Shown: in pieces, positions 1 to 10,191 of the stretch | How positions within the stretch are numbered: the stretch's first letter is position 1 | Layout of the letters: every line of letters starts with the position of its first letter | NCBI RefSeq assembly: GCF_000382265.1 | Contig: NZ_KB907980.1 | Coordinates: forward strand, 124,001-188,000 | DNA from: Yoonia vestfoldensis DSM 16212 | GTDB lineage: Bacteria; Pseudomonadota; Alphaproteobacteria; Rhodobacterales; Rhodobacteraceae | DNA length: 64,000 nt | Direction of reading: 5' to 3' | Program-made: the position numbers and the translations under genes | Notes under the pieces: generated by a model | Seen by the model: only the letters and a program-made list of their open reading frames with translations | Told to the model about the DNA's origin: nothing | Database searches by the model: none

Positions 1-2
1 GG

Positions 3-1610
3 ATCGACCGGCAGGCGCTGTCTCAGGTTGTCCTGACCCGCACGCTTGACAACGAAGCGACGCAGATGGGCCTTTCTGCGGGCGACATGGCCGTGTTCGA
101 AAGGATCAGCGCGATCCAGGCGTTTCAGGGTGCAGGCGGGTTCAACCGCGACACCTACCGCCTTGTGCTGCAACAATCCAGCCAGACAGAATCCGAATTC
201 GAGGCCGAAATCCGCGAGGATCTGGCGCGCACCCTGCTGCAGGCCGCGATCGTCGCGGGTGTTCCGGGCTCTGCCGCCCCCGCTGATGCACTGGTGCGCT
301 ATGTCGCCGAGGCGCGCGACGTGACCTTGCTGCGGGTGGCAGCCGATATGCTGACAGCCCCCGTCCCCGGTGCAACGGACGAAGACATCGCCGCCTTTTA
401 CGACGCGAACGGCAACCAGTTTCTGCTGCCCGAAGCCCGCGAGATCACCTATGCTTGGATGACCCCGTCGATGATCCTCGACCAGATGGAGGTGACTGAT
501 CTTGCGATCGAGACGCTCTACCAGGACCGCATCGCCGAATTCGTGCAGCCCGAACGCCGCCTTGTCGAAAGGCTGATCTATGCCGATCCGGCCAATGCAC
601 AGGCGGCGGCGGACAGACTGGCGACCAACGAAGCGACCTACGATGCGCTGGTCGATGAACGCGGGCTTAGTCTCGCCGATGTCGATATGGGCGATCTGGG
701 CCGCGATGACCTGCCGACAGAGACGGCGGACGCGGTCTTTGCAGCCACCCCCGGCGATGTGGTCGGGCCGTTTCCCACAGCACTCGGGGCGGCCCTTTTC
801 CGCGTGAATGCGGTTCTCAATGCGCAGGAAACGACGTTGGAAGAAGCCTCTGACGGTCTGCGCGCCGAACTTGCCGCAGAAGCTGCACGGAGCGTCATCA
901 ACGAGGATTTCGACCGGATCACCGATCTGCTGGCCGGTGGTGCGTCGCTCGAGGATCTGGCCGACCGCACGGATCTTGTGTTGGACACGATCAGCTGGAC
1001 CCCCGCCGTCACCGACGGGATTGCCGCATATGACAGTTTCCGCGCGGCAGCACAGGTCGCGACCGAAGGCGCGTTTCCCGAACTCGAGGTGTTGTCGGAC
1101 GGCGGTGTGTTCGCCCTGCGTCTGGATAGCGTGACGCCCGCCCGCGTGCCGCCTTTGGAAGATATCCGCGAAGACGTCGCCGCCGCCTGGCAGCTACAGG
1201 CACAGCAAGACGCAATCCTTGCCCGCGCCGAGGAAATCGCCGCTGGTTGGGACGCGGAAACCGACCTTGCGGCCTTGGGCATCACCCCGCGCGTGGAAAC
1301 TGGCCTGACCCGTCGCAGCTTTGTCGAAGGCGCGCCCGAGGGCTTTAACCAGACCCTGTTCGATCTGGCCTTGGGCGAGGCCCGCGTCGTGGACGCAGGC
1401 ACCAGTGCGCTGATCGTGCGGCTGGATAATGTCACCGAGGCCGATCCGACCGCCACCGATCAAGCCGCACAGCGCGCGGCGATCTCGGATTCCATCGCTG
1501 CGGGCATCGCGCAGGACCTGTTCGACGCCTATGCGGTCTCGGTGCAGGAAAACACCCGCGTCACCATCAACCAGGCCACCGTCGACGCGGTCAACGCCCA
1601 GCTTCAATAG
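3..1610 (+). CDS. ppiD: PpiD/SurA-like peptidyl-prolyl isomerase, 5'-truncated
   Basis: The reading frame is open from the window edge and its N-terminus, including any membrane anchor, lies outside. The visible part, about 535 residues, resembles the periplasmic part of PpiD-type foldases, which are membrane-anchored chaperones with parvulin-like domains that help outer-membrane and secreted proteins fold. The first 110 residues look like the helical SurA_N-type chaperone region. A parvulin-like segment follows (around nt 500-830, containing PERRLVERLIY and PGDVVGPFPT), then a long helical C-terminal region. The strand and 7-bp gap suggest cotranscription with trpE. The family assignment is fairly sure; isomerase activity is not, because PpiD parvulin domains are often degenerate. 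Confidence 0.8.
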   Translation: MDRQALSQVVLTRTLDNEATQMGLSAGDMAVFERISAIQAFQGAGGFNRDTYRLVLQQSSQTESEFEAEIREDLARTLLQAAIVAGVPGSAAPADALVRYVAEARDVTLLRVAADMLTAPVPGATDEDIAAFYDANGNQFLLPEAREITYAWMTPSMILDQMEVTDLAIETLYQDRIAEFVQPERRLVERLIYADPANAQAAADRLATNEATYDALVDERGLSLADVDMGDLGRDDLPTETADAVFAATPGDVVGPFPTALGAALFRVNAVLNAQETTLEEASDGLRAELAAEAARSVINEDFDRITDLLAGGASLEDLADRTDLVLDTISWTPAVTDGIAAYDSFRAAAQVATEGAFPELEVLSDGGVFALRLDSVTPARVPPLEDIREDVAAAWQLQAQQDAILARAEEIAAGWDAETDLAALGITPRVETGLTRRSFVEGAPEGFNQTLFDLALGEARVVDAGTSALIVRLDNVTEADPTATDQAAQRAAISDSIAAGIAQDLFDAYAVSVQENTRVTINQATVDAVNAQLQ

Positions 1611-1617
1611 GTGCGCC

Positions 1618-3126
1618 ATGGCATTATCGCCGGATTATGACAGCTTTGCCCGCGCGTATGACGCGGGCGAGAACCAGGTGGTCTATACAAGGATCGCCGC
1701 CGATCTGGACACGCCGGTATCCTTGATGCTGAAACTGTCCGAGGCGGGCACCAACGCCTTCATGCTCGAAAGCGTGACGGGCGGCGAAATCCGTGGCCGC
1801 TATTCGATCATCGGCATGAACCCCGATCTGGTCTGGGACTGCCGTGGCACCACGTCGCGCGTTAACCGCTCTGCCCGTTTCGACGCCGATGCGTTTGAGG
1901 TCATGCCGGGCGATCCGCTGGCAGCACTCCGCGCCATACTGGCCGAATCGCGGATCGACCTGCCATCGGGTCTGCCTGCGGCTTCGGCGGGGCTGTTCGG
2001 CTATCTGGGCTATGACATGATCCGGCTGGTGGAACATCTGCCCGATGTGAACCCCGACCCGCTTGGCCTGCCCGATGCGATCATGCTGCGGCCCTCGGTC
2101 GTGGCGGTGCTGGACGGCGTCAAAGGTGATGTGATCCTTGTGGCCCCCGCCTATGTGCGATCTGGCCTGTCCGCCAAGGCCGCCTATGCGCAGGCCGCCG
2201 AACGGGTGATGGACGCGCAACGTGCGCTGGACCGGTCCCTGCCCCAGCACAGCCGTGCATTGGCCGATCCGGCATCTGTTGCGCCGCCCATGTCGAATTT
2301 CACCCATGACGGATATTTGCAGGCGGTGGAAAAGGCCAAGGAATATATCCGCGCGGGCGACATCTTTCAGGTGGTGCCGTCGCAGCGCTGGACGCAGGAA
2401 TTCCGCGAACCGCCCTTTGCGCTGTATCGCTCGCTCCGCCGGACCAACCCGTCGCCCTTTATGTTCTTTTTCAACTTCGGCGGCTTTCAGGTGATCGGCG
2501 CGAGCCCCGAAATCCTTGTGCGCGTCTTTGGCAACGAGGTCACGATCCGCCCCATCGCAGGCACCCGCCCACGCGGGGCGACCCCCGCCGAGGATGACGC
2601 GAACGAGGCCGATCTGCTGGCGGATCAAAAGGAACTGGCCGAACATCTGATGCTGCTTGATCTGGGGCGCAACGACACCGGCAAGGTTAGCAAGATCGGC
2701 ACCGTGCGCCCGACCGAACAATTCATCGTCGAACGCTACAGCCATGTGATGCATATCGTGTCCAACGTCGTGGGCGAATTGGCCGAGGATCAGGACGCGC
2801 TGAGCGCCTTTTTCGCAGGCATGCCCGCAGGCACGGTATCAGGCGCGCCCAAGGTCCGCGCGATGCAGATCATCGACGAGCTGGAACCCGAAAAGCGCGG
2901 CGTTTACGGCGGCGGCTGCGGCTATTTCAGCGCGAACGGCGATATGGATATGTGCATCGCGCTGCGCACGGCCGTGTTGCAGGATGAAAAGCTGTATATT
3001 CAGGCCGGTGGCGGTGTCGTTTATGACAGCGACCCCGAGGCGGAATATCAGGAAACCGTCCACAAATCGAACGCCATCCGCAAGGCGGCGGCTGACGCGC
3101 GCATGTTCAAGGGCGGCGGGAATTAG
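1618..3126 (+). CDS. trpE: Anthranilate synthase component I
   Basis: Aminase/synthase subunit that makes anthranilate from chorismate, the first step of tryptophan synthesis, using ammonia from TrpG. The 502-residue protein has the N-terminal Trp-binding type region (LESV near residue 50). The chorismate-binding domain shows PSQRW (about residue 252), GTVSGAPKVRAMQIIDELEP (from about residue 405) and GGGCGYFS. ATG 1618 was chosen because AGGTG precedes it by a few bases; the frame is open further upstream but that part overlaps ppiD. trpE is separated from trpG by an opposing gene, so the two subunits are not in one transcript. No leader-peptide attenuator is visible because ppiD abuts the gene. 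Confidence 0.95.
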   Translation: MALSPDYDSFARAYDAGENQVVYTRIAADLDTPVSLMLKLSEAGTNAFMLESVTGGEIRGRYSIIGMNPDLVWDCRGTTSRVNRSARFDADAFEVMPGDPLAALRAILAESRIDLPSGLPAASAGLFGYLGYDMIRLVEHLPDVNPDPLGLPDAIMLRPSVVAVLDGVKGDVILVAPAYVRSGLSAKAAYAQAAERVMDAQRALDRSLPQHSRALADPASVAPPMSNFTHDGYLQAVEKAKEYIRAGDIFQVVPSQRWTQEFREPPFALYRSLRRTNPSPFMFFFNFGGFQVIGASPEILVRVFGNEVTIRPIAGTRPRGATPAEDDANEADLLADQKELAEHLMLLDLGRNDTGKVSKIGTVRPTEQFIVERYSHVMHIVSNVVGELAEDQDALSAFFAGMPAGTVSGAPKVRAMQIIDELEPEKRGVYGGGCGYFSANGDMDMCIALRTAVLQDEKLYIQAGGGVVYDSDPEAEYQETVHKSNAIRKAAADARMFKGGGN

Positions 3127-3129
3127 GGA

Positions 3130-4572
3130 CTATTCCGCGATCTGTTCCAACAGGATCGCAGACACCGGGGCCAGCGCGATCTGGGCAGGATCGGTGCGTT
3201 CGGCCCAGTTGCGGATCGCGGCCAGCGTATCTGGCGTGGTGCGCCCAAGCAGGACCGCGTTGCCCGATTGCCGCGCGCGGAGCGCTGCCTGCTGCAAGCT
3301 GCGCTCGATCGCATCCCGGCTCTCGCCCGCGCCATCGAGTTCGCGCGCGATATTCGCCACCGGCACCCCATCGGTGACGACATTGCGCAACGCACCGCCC
3401 AGACCGCGCGGCACGGTGACGAAACCACGCCCTTCATCGGCCATCAATTGTATCGCCTGATCGGCCAGCGCACGGTTCGTCACCTCCGGCCCGGTGCCAT
3501 CCGAAAACAAGGCGATCGCTTCGGGCACCAGACCAAAGGCCGCGATATAGGTCGTTTCGAGGTCGGACGGCTGTGCGCCCTGCGGCAAATCGGCCTGCAA
3601 AAGCACTTCGATCCCGGCGTCACGATAGGCACGCATCCGGGCATTGACGTCAGGGGCCGACGCATTGAGCACGATCGTCGGCACGAAGGGCAGCCCGCTC
3701 AGGACGGCGGGCGCATCGAGGATCATCGCGTTGTCCAGCAGCACGACCGCAATCATCGGCAGGTCAGCGGCATAGTCGAAATCGGCGGCATAGCGCGCCA
3801 GCGGGGACATGTCTTCGCTACCGGGCACGGCCTCTGCGGGGGCGTCGATGGCGGGCGCCGCGCCGGGGCGGTTGACACGGATGGATGGGACGGATTGCGG
3901 CAGTGACGTCGTTGCGTCTTGCAAAGGGGCCGGCATGTTGTCGGCCTCCGGCGCGGGCAGCGCGTCGTCAGGCAGGATCTGCGGCAGCTCGCCCGAGGAT
4001 GCGGGCGGTGCCGAATTGTCCTGCACGCCAGCAAGTCCGCGCAACGCAGGTGGCGCGGGCTCTGCCGGACGGGTCTGGATCAGCACCTCTTGATCCTGCA
4101 CGGGCAGCGCGGGGGCCACGACAGCCAGTGGCGGCGACACCGGCACATCGGGGGCAACATCAAAGGCAAGGCCGGTCATGGCGGCCGGAACGGGCAATGC
4201 CGCGGACAGGATCACGGTCGCGGGTGGCACAGTGCTTGCGACATCGGGCGCAGGTGCCGGTTCGGCCACAGCGGGCGCAGGTTCGGGCAAGGGAACGATT
4301 GCCGCGACGGCTGGCGCTTGGGGGACGGCAGGCGCGGTCAGCGGCTCTGGCGCGGGGTCAGTGGCGGCGGTCTGTGGCGCGGGCAGCGCCGCGGGTACCG
4401 CGACCTCGGGCGTCTCGGGCAGCGGTGCAGGCACTGCGGTCTGGGCGATCTCGGTCTGGGGTGGCAGTGGTGGCTGGCTGCCGCTGGTCTGATCCGCCGA
4501 GACCGATGCCACGACAAGCGCACCGCCTCCGATCAAGGTCGCCCATAACCCGCCTGTCAGAAATGCCCGCAT
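3130..4572 (-). CDS. Divergent polysaccharide deacetylase family protein (YibQ-like)
   Basis: 480 residues. An N-terminal hydrophobic segment (about residues 8-25) suggests a signal peptide or anchor. A roughly 200-residue Pro/Ala/Val-rich low-complexity stretch follows and probably spans the periplasm. The C-terminal ~220 residues (PMIAVVLLDNAMI, EVLLQADLPQ, RGFVTVPRGLGGALRN) match the divergent polysaccharide deacetylase family (Pfam PF04748). The family is thought to act on envelope glycans, but no substrate is established here and the canonical NodB metal triad is not evident. It is convergent with trpE with a 3-bp gap and divergent from trpG across 142 bp. The low-complexity linker also explains the many spurious open frames on the opposite strand. 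Confidence 0.8.
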   Translation of the reverse strand: MRAFLTGGLWATLIGGGALVVASVSADQTSGSQPPLPPQTEIAQTAVPAPLPETPEVAVPAALPAPQTAATDPAPEPLTAPAVPQAPAVAAIVPLPEPAPAVAEPAPAPDVASTVPPATVILSAALPVPAAMTGLAFDVAPDVPVSPPLAVVAPALPVQDQEVLIQTRPAEPAPPALRGLAGVQDNSAPPASSGELPQILPDDALPAPEADNMPAPLQDATTSLPQSVPSIRVNRPGAAPAIDAPAEAVPGSEDMSPLARYAADFDYAADLPMIAVVLLDNAMILDAPAVLSGLPFVPTIVLNASAPDVNARMRAYRDAGIEVLLQADLPQGAQPSDLETTYIAAFGLVPEAIALFSDGTGPEVTNRALADQAIQLMADEGRGFVTVPRGLGGALRNVVTDGVPVANIARELDGAGESRDAIERSLQQAALRARQSGNAVLLGRTTPDTLAAIRNWAERTDPAQIALAPVSAILLEQIAE

Positions 4573-4714
4573 GTGACTGCCATCCTTGTTGCAATTGTGC
4601 CCGCCGCCTTGGGCCTTGACGCGGCGACGCCTGTCGGCCCATGTATGGCAGCGCTTATACCGTCAGCTTGGCCTTCGGCGGTAGCCCCAAATTTCATACC
4701 CGCGGGATCGAACC

Positions 4715-5296
4715 ATGCTGCTTCTGATCGATAACTATGATAGTTTTACCTACAATCTGGTGCATTATCTAGGCGAACTTGGGGCAGAGGTACTGGTCCG
4801 CCGTAACGACGCGCTGGATGTGCAGCAGGCGATGGCGATGCGCGCGGATGCTATCGTGCTGTCGCCTGGGCCCTGTGATCCCGCACAGGCGGGTATTTGC
4901 CTGCCGCTCGTTCATGCCGCTGCCGAAACCGGCACACCGCTGCTGGGCGTTTGTCTTGGCCATCAGGCAATCGGCGACGCGTTTGGCGGCAATGTCGTGC
5001 GCTGCCATGAAATCGTGCATGGCAAGATGGGCCAGATGCGCCATCAGGGTCAGGGCCTGTTCGCGGGCCTGCCCAGCCCTTTTGCCGCCACACGTTATCA
5101 TTCGCTGGTCGTGGACCGCCCCACCCTGCCCGCGTGTTTGTCCGTGACAGCCGATCTGGACGACGGCACGATCATGGGCCTGCAGCACAAGACCCTGCCG
5201 ATCCACGGTGTGCAATTCCACCCCGAAAGCATCCGGTCCGAACACGGGCACGCCTTGCTGCGCAATTTCCTTGACCTTGCCAAGGTGCCCGCATGA
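4715..5296 (+). CDS. trpG: Anthranilate synthase component II (glutamine amidotransferase)
   Basis: 193-residue class I glutamine amidotransferase that supplies ammonia to TrpE. It starts with the typical [16 protein letters not shown]. The nucleophile Cys80 sits in GVCLGHQ, the oxyanion motif is SPGPCDP, and the His169/Glu171 dyad lies in FHPES. It shares a 4-bp ATGA overlap with trpD, implying translational coupling. A very similar subunit (PabA) serves folate synthesis; the trpD neighbour favours the tryptophan role, though shared use is possible. It is the first gene of a six-gene overlap train running to moeA; the 142-bp upstream gap must hold the promoter, but no convincing -35/-10 pair could be named. 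Confidence 0.95.
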   Translation: MLLLIDNYDSFTYNLVHYLGELGAEVLVRRNDALDVQQAMAMRADAIVLSPGPCDPAQAGICLPLVHAAAETGTPLLGVCLGHQAIGDAFGGNVVRCHEIVHGKMGQMRHQGQGLFAGLPSPFAATRYHSLVVDRPTLPACLSVTADLDDGTIMGLQHKTLPIHGVQFHPESIRSEHGHALLRNFLDLAKVPA

Positions 5297-6306
5297 CCGA
5301 GGCGATGAAACCGCTGATTTATGCCGCCTCCGAAGGACCGTTGTCGCGCGCGCAGGCCGAGGAGGCGTTCGGCCATCTGTTCGCGGGCGCGGCCACACCA
5401 GCCCAGATCGGCGGGTTGCTGATGGCTTTGCGCGCGCGCGGTGAATCCGTCTCCGAATACGCCGCCGCTGCCGCTGTGATGCGTGCGCATTGTGTCCCCG
5501 TCAAAGCGCCCGACGGCGCGATGGACATCGTCGGCACCGGCGGCGACGGCAAACATACGCTGAACATTTCCACAGCCACCGCCTTTGTGGTCGCGGGCGC
5601 AGGTGTTCCGGTGGCCAAACACGGCAACCGCAACCTGTCATCGAAATCTGGCACGGCGGATGTGCAGTCGGCGCTTGGCATCAACGTCAACGTCGCCCCC
5701 GATGTGGTGGAACGCGCCATTGCCGAGGCGGGGATCGGATTCATGATGGCTCCGCTGCATCATCCCGCCATGCGACATGTCGGCCCCGTCCGGCTGGAAC
5801 TTGGATGCAAGACGATCTTCAACATATTGGGACCATTGACGAATCCTGCCGGTGTGAAACGCCAGCTGACAGGGGCTTTTGCCATCGACCTGATTTTTCC
5901 GATGGCCGAGACCCTGCAACAGTTGGGCACCGAAAAGGCGTGGCTGGTCCATGGCGGCGATGGCACAGACGAGATCAGCATCAGCGGGCCGACATCCGTG
6001 GCGGTGCTGGAAAACGGCAAGATCACCAGCCGCCAGATCCACCCCGAGGATGCGGGCCTGCCCGAACATCCGTTCCGCGACATCATCGGCGGCACGCCCG
6101 AAGATAACGCGCAGGCGCTGCGTGCGCTGCTGGACGGCGCGGCCGGTGCATACCGTGACGCGGTGCTGTTCAATGCCGCCGCCGCCTTGGTCGTGGCCGA
6201 CAAGGCCGCGAACCTGCCCGCAGGCGTAGAGATTGCCCGCGACAGCATCGACAGCGGCAAGGCCAAGGCAGCACTCGCCGCATTGGTGCGCGTCACGAAC
6301 GGGTGA
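5293..6306 (+). CDS. trpD: Anthranilate phosphoribosyltransferase
   Basis: 337 residues. Transfers phosphoribosyl from PRPP to anthranilate in the second committed step of tryptophan synthesis. Family signatures include the GTGGDG phosphate loop at residues 81-86, followed by the [16 protein letters not shown] block and the C-terminal [12 protein letters not shown] block. Length is normal for the family. Start ATG 5293 overlaps the trpG stop by 4 bp. The 3' end overlaps the next gene, ung, by 4 bp (GTGA) or 1 bp, depending on which ung start is used. Confidence 0.96.
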   Translation: MTEAMKPLIYAASEGPLSRAQAEEAFGHLFAGAATPAQIGGLLMALRARGESVSEYAAAAAVMRAHCVPVKAPDGAMDIVGTGGDGKHTLNISTATAFVVAGAGVPVAKHGNRNLSSKSGTADVQSALGINVNVAPDVVERAIAEAGIGFMMAPLHHPAMRHVGPVRLELGCKTIFNILGPLTNPAGVKRQLTGAFAIDLIFPMAETLQQLGTEKAWLVHGGDGTDEISISGPTSVAVLENGKITSRQIHPEDAGLPEHPFRDIIGGTPEDNAQALRALLDGAAGAYRDAVLFNAAAALVVADKAANLPAGVEIARDSIDSGKAKAALAALVRVTNG

Positions 6307-6947
6307 TGTTCGATCTTTCCCGTCTTGGCGACTGGCGCGACCTGCCTTTTTTCACCGACGATCTGCCAAGGATCAGCGCAACGATTGGCGCGGATATCCT
6401 GCCGCCGCCCGCGCTGACCTTTGCCGCGCTGGAGCGTTGTCAGCCTGCCGCGACAAAGGTCGTGATCCTCGGGCAAGACCCCTATCACACGCCGGGCAAG
6501 GCGGACGGGCTGGCCTTTTCGATCAACCCCGGCTTCACCGGAAATCTTGCAAGCCTCGGCAATATCTTCAAGGAAATACAGGGTGATACAGGCCAAAGCC
6601 GCAGTAAGACAAACCTGCACGATTGGGCCGATCAAGGCGTGCTGCTGCTGAACACCGCGCTCAGCGTGGCACCCGGACAGGCAGGCGCACATGGCAAACT
6701 GGGCTGGGACGTGCTGGTGCGGCAGGTGCTGGCGCGGCTTGACCCCGCGCCGCGCGCTTTCATCCTCTGGGGTGCGCAGGCGCGGAAATACGCAGACCCG
6801 CTGGCCGCGCATCACCTGATCCTGACCTCTGCCCATCCGTCGCCCCTGTCGGCGCATCGGGGGTTTTTCGGGTCGCGCCCATTTTCAAATGTGAACGACT
6901 GGCTTAAGGATCGGGGGGACATTCCAATCAACTGGGCGGACCCATGA
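6303..6947 (+). CDS. ung: Uracil-DNA glycosylase, family 1
   Basis: 214 residues. Removes uracil from DNA to start base excision repair. The water-activating loop GQDPYH begins at residue 57 (Asp59) and the minor-groove intercalation loop [10 protein letters not shown] lies near the C-terminus, both diagnostic of family 1 UDG. GTG 6303 gives a 4-bp overlap with trpD; ATG 6306 is an equally plausible start one codon later. It overlaps trpC by 4 bp (ATGA). It is an unexpected DNA-repair gene wedged between trpD and trpC and fully embedded in the overlap train, so it should be transcribed and translated together with tryptophan genes. Confidence 0.95.
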   Translation: MMFDLSRLGDWRDLPFFTDDLPRISATIGADILPPPALTFAALERCQPAATKVVILGQDPYHTPGKADGLAFSINPGFTGNLASLGNIFKEIQGDTGQSRSKTNLHDWADQGVLLLNTALSVAPGQAGAHGKLGWDVLVRQVLARLDPAPRAFILWGAQARKYADPLAAHHLILTSAHPSPLSAHRGFFGSRPFSNVNDWLKDRGDIPINWADP

Positions 6948-7753
6948 CCGACATCCTTGCCAAGATCAAAGACTACAAGCTGGCGGATGTGGCGGAACGC
7001 AAGGCCGCCCTGCCTCTGGCCGAAGTCGAGGCGCGGGCGCGTGCCGCCTCTCCGGTGCGGGGTTTCGCGAATGCCCTCGCCGATGCCAGTCGCGAAGGCT
7101 ATGGCCTGATCGCCGAGATCAAGAAAGCCAGCCCGTCCAAGGGCCTGATCCGCGCCGATTTCGACCCTGCCGCCTTGGCGCAGGCCTACGAACAGGGTGG
7201 CGCGACCTGCCTGTCGGTGCTGACCGACGCGCCGTCCTTTCAGGGCGACGACAGCTATCTGGTCGCCGCGCGCGACGCCTGCGCTCTGCCCGCCCTGCGC
7301 AAGGATTTCCTCTACGACCCATGGCAGGTCGCGGAATCCCGGGCGCTCGGGGCAGATTGCATCCTCATCATCATGGCCTCTGTCAGTGACGCGCAGGCGC
7401 AGGAACTGGAACAGGCCGCCATCGACTGGCAGATGGACGTGCTGATCGAGGTCCACGATCAGGCCGAGCTTGAACGCGCAACCCTGCTGACATCGCCCCT
7501 GATCGGGATCAACAACCGCAACCTCAAGACCTTCGAGGTGACGCTGGATACCACGCGCATCCTGTCCAAACGCGTGCCCGAAGACCGGCGCATCGTTTGC
7601 GAAAGCGGGCTGTTCACCCCCGAGGATCTGGCCGATATGGCCCGCTATGGCGCGCGCGCCTTCCTGATCGGCGAAAGCCTGATGCGACAGGATGATGTGG
7701 CCAGCGCCACCGCCCGCCTGCTGGCCAACCCCTCGACGGGGGCGATGCTGTGA
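6944..7753 (+). CDS. trpC: Indole-3-glycerol phosphate synthase
   Basis: 269 residues with a TIM-barrel fold. Converts CdRP to indole-3-glycerol phosphate. The catalytic [11 protein letters not shown] motif has Glu58 and Lys60; the [12 protein letters not shown] and FLIGESLMR phosphate-binding blocks are present. Monofunctional, with no fused TrpF. It overlaps ung upstream and moaC downstream by 4 bp each. trpF, trpB and trpA are not in this window, so the pathway is split over more than one locus. Confidence 0.96.
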   Translation: MTDILAKIKDYKLADVAERKAALPLAEVEARARAASPVRGFANALADASREGYGLIAEIKKASPSKGLIRADFDPAALAQAYEQGGATCLSVLTDAPSFQGDDSYLVAARDACALPALRKDFLYDPWQVAESRALGADCILIIMASVSDAQAQELEQAAIDWQMDVLIEVHDQAELERATLLTSPLIGINNRNLKTFEVTLDTTRILSKRVPEDRRIVCESGLFTPEDLADMARYGARAFLIGESLMRQDDVASATARLLANPSTGAML

Positions 7754-8226
7754 CAGGCCTCACGCATTTCGACGCCGAAGGTCAGGCGCATATGGTCGAT
7801 GTGTCGGACAAACCCACAACCAACCGGATCGCCGTGGCCGAGGCGCATATCGTGATGACAGCCGCGACGCTGGCTCTCATCACCGAAGGCCGCGCGAAAA
7901 AGGGTGACGTGCTGGGCATCGCGCGGATTGCGGGCATCATGGCGGCCAAGAAAACCGCCGATCTGATCCCGCTCTGCCACCCTTTGCCGATCACCAAGGT
8001 CAGCATCGACCTGACGCCCGACACCGCCCTGCCCGGCATCCGGATCAGCGCCACGGTCAAGACCAGCGGCCAGACAGGGGTCGAGATGGAGGCCCTGACC
8101 GCCGCCAGCACCGCCGCCCTGACCGTCTATGACATGGTGAAGGCCGTGCAAAAGGACATGGTCATCGGCGGTTTGCGCGTCACACTGAAGGACGGCGGCA
8201 AATCGGGCCGGTTCGCGGCGCCATGA
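7750..8226 (+). CDS. moaC: Cyclic pyranopterin monophosphate synthase
   Basis: 158 residues. With MoaA it makes cPMP, the first intermediate of molybdenum cofactor synthesis. Family blocks are [14 protein letters not shown], the active-site stretch [14 protein letters not shown], and [20 protein letters not shown]. The start is GTG, sharing a GTGA overlap with the trpC stop. It is immediately followed by moeA with a 4-bp overlap, so this half of the train is a molybdopterin unit fused to the trp unit. Confidence 0.95.
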   Translation: MTGLTHFDAEGQAHMVDVSDKPTTNRIAVAEAHIVMTAATLALITEGRAKKGDVLGIARIAGIMAAKKTADLIPLCHPLPITKVSIDLTPDTALPGIRISATVKTSGQTGVEMEALTAASTAALTVYDMVKAVQKDMVIGGLRVTLKDGGKSGRFAAP

Positions 8227-9395
8227 TCACAGTCGAAGAGGCCCTGCGCGACCTCTTCGCGCTTGTCACTCCGCTGCCATCCGAGGAGGTGCCGCTGCGC
8301 GCCGCCGCCCACCGCGTGCTGGCCCGCGATGTGACCGCCCGCCGCGACCAGCCGCCCTTTGCGGCCTCGGCCATGGACGGCTATGCAATCCACGCCGCCG
8401 ATCACCATCAGGGGGCCACGCTGACCGTGATCGGCGAATCCGCGGCGGGCCACGGCTGGCACGGCACATTGGCGCAAGGGCAGGCCCTGCGGATCTTCAC
8501 CGGCGCGCCAGTCCCGGACGGGGCTGCCCACGTCGTCATTCAGGAAAACGTCGCCCGCGACGGCGACCGGATCACCATCACCGATGCACAGGACAGCGGC
8601 AGCAACATCCGCCCCAAGGGGGGCGATTTCGCGCAGGGCACCGCGATCACAGCGCCGCATCGCCTGACGCCCACGGATATCGCCCTGCTCGCGGCGATGA
8701 ACATCGCCCGCGTACCCGTCACCCGCAAACCCGTGGTCGCGATCATCGCGACGGGCGACGAACTGGTGCAGCCGGGCGACAGCCCCGGCCCCGACCAGAT
8801 CATCGCCTCCAACAGTTACGGCCTTGCCGCCCTGGTCGAAGCGGAAGGTGCCATCGCGCGCCTTCTGCCCATCGCGCGCGACACTGTCGCATCGCTCGAA
8901 CAGACCTTCGCGCTGGCGCAAGGCGCGGATCTGATCATCACCATCGGCGGCGCCTCGGTGGGCGATCATGATCTGGTCGGACATGTGGCGCAAAGCCTTG
9001 GGATGCAACGCAGCTTTTACAAGGTCGCGATGCGGCCGGGCAAACCGCTGATGGCGGGCCGCATCGGCACCGCCGCGATGATCGGCCTGCCCGGCAACCC
9101 CGTATCTGCCATGGTCTGCGGGCATGTTTTCCTGCTCCCCGTGATCCGCAAGATGCTGGGGCTTGGCGCGCATCCCGCACCGCTGCAAACCGCGACCCTT
9201 GCCCATGACATCGGCGCGAACGGGCCGCGCGCCCATTACATGCGCGCAAATCTGAGCGCCGCCCGTGTGACAATTTTCGACCGGCAGGACAGCAGCCTGT
9301 TGACCGTGCTGGCGCAGGCGAACTCACTTGCTCTGCGCCCGCCGCATGACCCCGCGCGCAGCGCAGGCGAGAGCGTCCAGGTCCTGTCGCTCTGA
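8223..9395 (+). CDS. moeA: Molybdopterin molybdenumtransferase
   Basis: 390 residues. Inserts molybdate into adenylated molybdopterin. The N-terminal MoeA signature contains SAMDGYAIH (Met51) and the central MoCF-binding domain has [12 protein letters not shown] and [11 protein letters not shown]. Domain IV is at the C-terminus. It is the last gene of the 4-bp overlap train. Right after the stop codon comes a repeat-type motif with a hairpin (9398-9454), so most transcripts may end there before lexA, which has its own LexA-controlled start region. Confidence 0.95.
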   Translation: MITVEEALRDLFALVTPLPSEEVPLRAAAHRVLARDVTARRDQPPFAASAMDGYAIHAADHHQGATLTVIGESAAGHGWHGTLAQGQALRIFTGAPVPDGAAHVVIQENVARDGDRITITDAQDSGSNIRPKGGDFAQGTAITAPHRLTPTDIALLAAMNIARVPVTRKPVVAIIATGDELVQPGDSPGPDQIIASNSYGLAALVEAEGAIARLLPIARDTVASLEQTFALAQGADLIITIGGASVGDHDLVGHVAQSLGMQRSFYKVAMRPGKPLMAGRIGTAAMIGLPGNPVSAMVCGHVFLLPVIRKMLGLGAHPAPLQTATLAHDIGANGPRAHYMRANLSAARVTIFDRQDSSLLTVLAQANSLALRPPHDPARSAGESVQVLSL

Positions 9396-9397
9396 CA

Positions 9398-9454
9398 TCT
9401 TCTCTTTTCCAAAAATACTCCCGCGCGGCGCGCGTCAATCGCAAGGCGATTGAC
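9398..9454 (+). repeat. Composite intergenic repeat, copy A (T-rich motif plus hairpin)
   Basis: Starts 3 bp after the moeA stop. A pyrimidine-rich run leads into TTTTCCAAAAATACTCC (9405-9421), then CGCGCGGCGCGC, then a perfect 9-bp stem: GTCAATCGC (9434-9442), loop AAG, GCGATTGAC (9446-9454). The same motif order follows purL and mmsB. The hairpin sequences differ while the T-rich part is nearly constant. Likely role: 3'-end formation or processing. This is one of three copies seen. Confidence 0.7.
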
Positions 9455-9463
9455 ACAAAAGGG

Positions 9464-9478
9464 GAACATGGGTAGAAC
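9464..9478 (+). promoter_or_regulatory. LexA (SOS) box of lexA
   Basis: Exact direct repeat GAAC-N7-GAAC, the alphaproteobacterial LexA operator type (reverse complement GTTC-N7-GTTC), centred 37 bp before the lexA start codon. The extended form GAACAT-N4-AGAACAT is shared with the uvrA box at 50929. It implies autorepression of lexA. Confidence 0.85.
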
Positions 9479-9507
9479 ATAAGCAAAACCAGCCCAAGGA
9501 TTTCGCC

Positions 9508-10191
9508 ATGTTGACCAAAAAACAGCTCGACCTTCTGGCCTTCATCCACACGCGGGTGCAGCGCGACGGCGTGCCCCCCAGTTTCGACGAAATGAAAGAA
9601 GCTCTCGATCTGCGGTCGAAGTCCGGGATCCACCGATTGATCACGGCACTGGAAGAACGCGGTTTCATCCGCAGGCTGGCGCATCGCGCGCGCGCGCTGG
9701 AAATCGTCAAACTACCCGACAGCATGATGGGCAGCGGGTTCCAGCCCCGCGTGATCGACGGCGACCGCCCCGCCAGCAAACCCGCCGCCGCGATGATGGT
9801 CGAAGGCGGATCGATGTCGCTGCCCGTCATGGGCCGCATCGCCGCCGGTGTCCCGATCGAGGCGATTTCCGAAGTGTCGCACCATGTCCATGTGCCGCAG
9901 TCCATGCTGGGCAAGGGCGAACATTACGCGCTTGAGGTCAAAGGCGATTCCATGATCGAGGCGGGAATCAACGATGGCGATGTCGTCGTGATCCGCGAAA
10001 CCAGCACCGCTAACAACGGCGATATCGTCGTGGCCCTTGTCGAAGGGCAGGAAGCGACGTTGAAACGGTTCCGCCGCACCGGCAGCGCCATCGCGCTGGA
10101 GGCGGCGAACCCCGCCTATGAAACGCGTGTGTTCCGTGACGATCAGGTCAAGGTGCAAGGCCGTCTGGTGGGTTTGATCCGCACCTATTGA
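9508..10191 (+). CDS. lexA: LexA repressor (SOS regulator)
   Basis: 227 residues. Represses DNA-damage genes and self-cleaves when bound to RecA filaments. An N-terminal winged helix (about residues 1-65) has the [19 protein letters not shown] recognition region. The cleavage bond is Ala113-Gly114 in GRIAAGVP. The serine/lysine dyad is Ser148 (KGDSMIEAG) and Lys186 (ATLKRF). All catalytic parts are intact, so it should be autocleavable. An exact SOS box precedes it. Its 3' end overlaps the opposing comEC by 7 bp. Confidence 0.97.
   Translation: MLTKKQLDLLAFIHTRVQRDGVPPSFDEMKEALDLRSKSGIHRLITALEERGFIRRLAHRARALEIVKLPDSMMGSGFQPRVIDGDRPASKPAAAMMVEGGSMSLPVMGRIAAGVPIEAISEVSHHVHVPQSMLGKGEHYALEVKGDSMIEAGINDGDVVVIRETSTANNGDIVVALVEGQEATLKRFRRTGSAIALEAANPAYETRVFRDDQVKVQGRLVGLIRTY

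Noticed and set aside
3885..4619. Long plus-strand frames opposite the deacetylase gene
   Set aside because: Shadow frames caused by the high-GC Pro/Ala linker; translations are Arg/Gly-rich and family-free.
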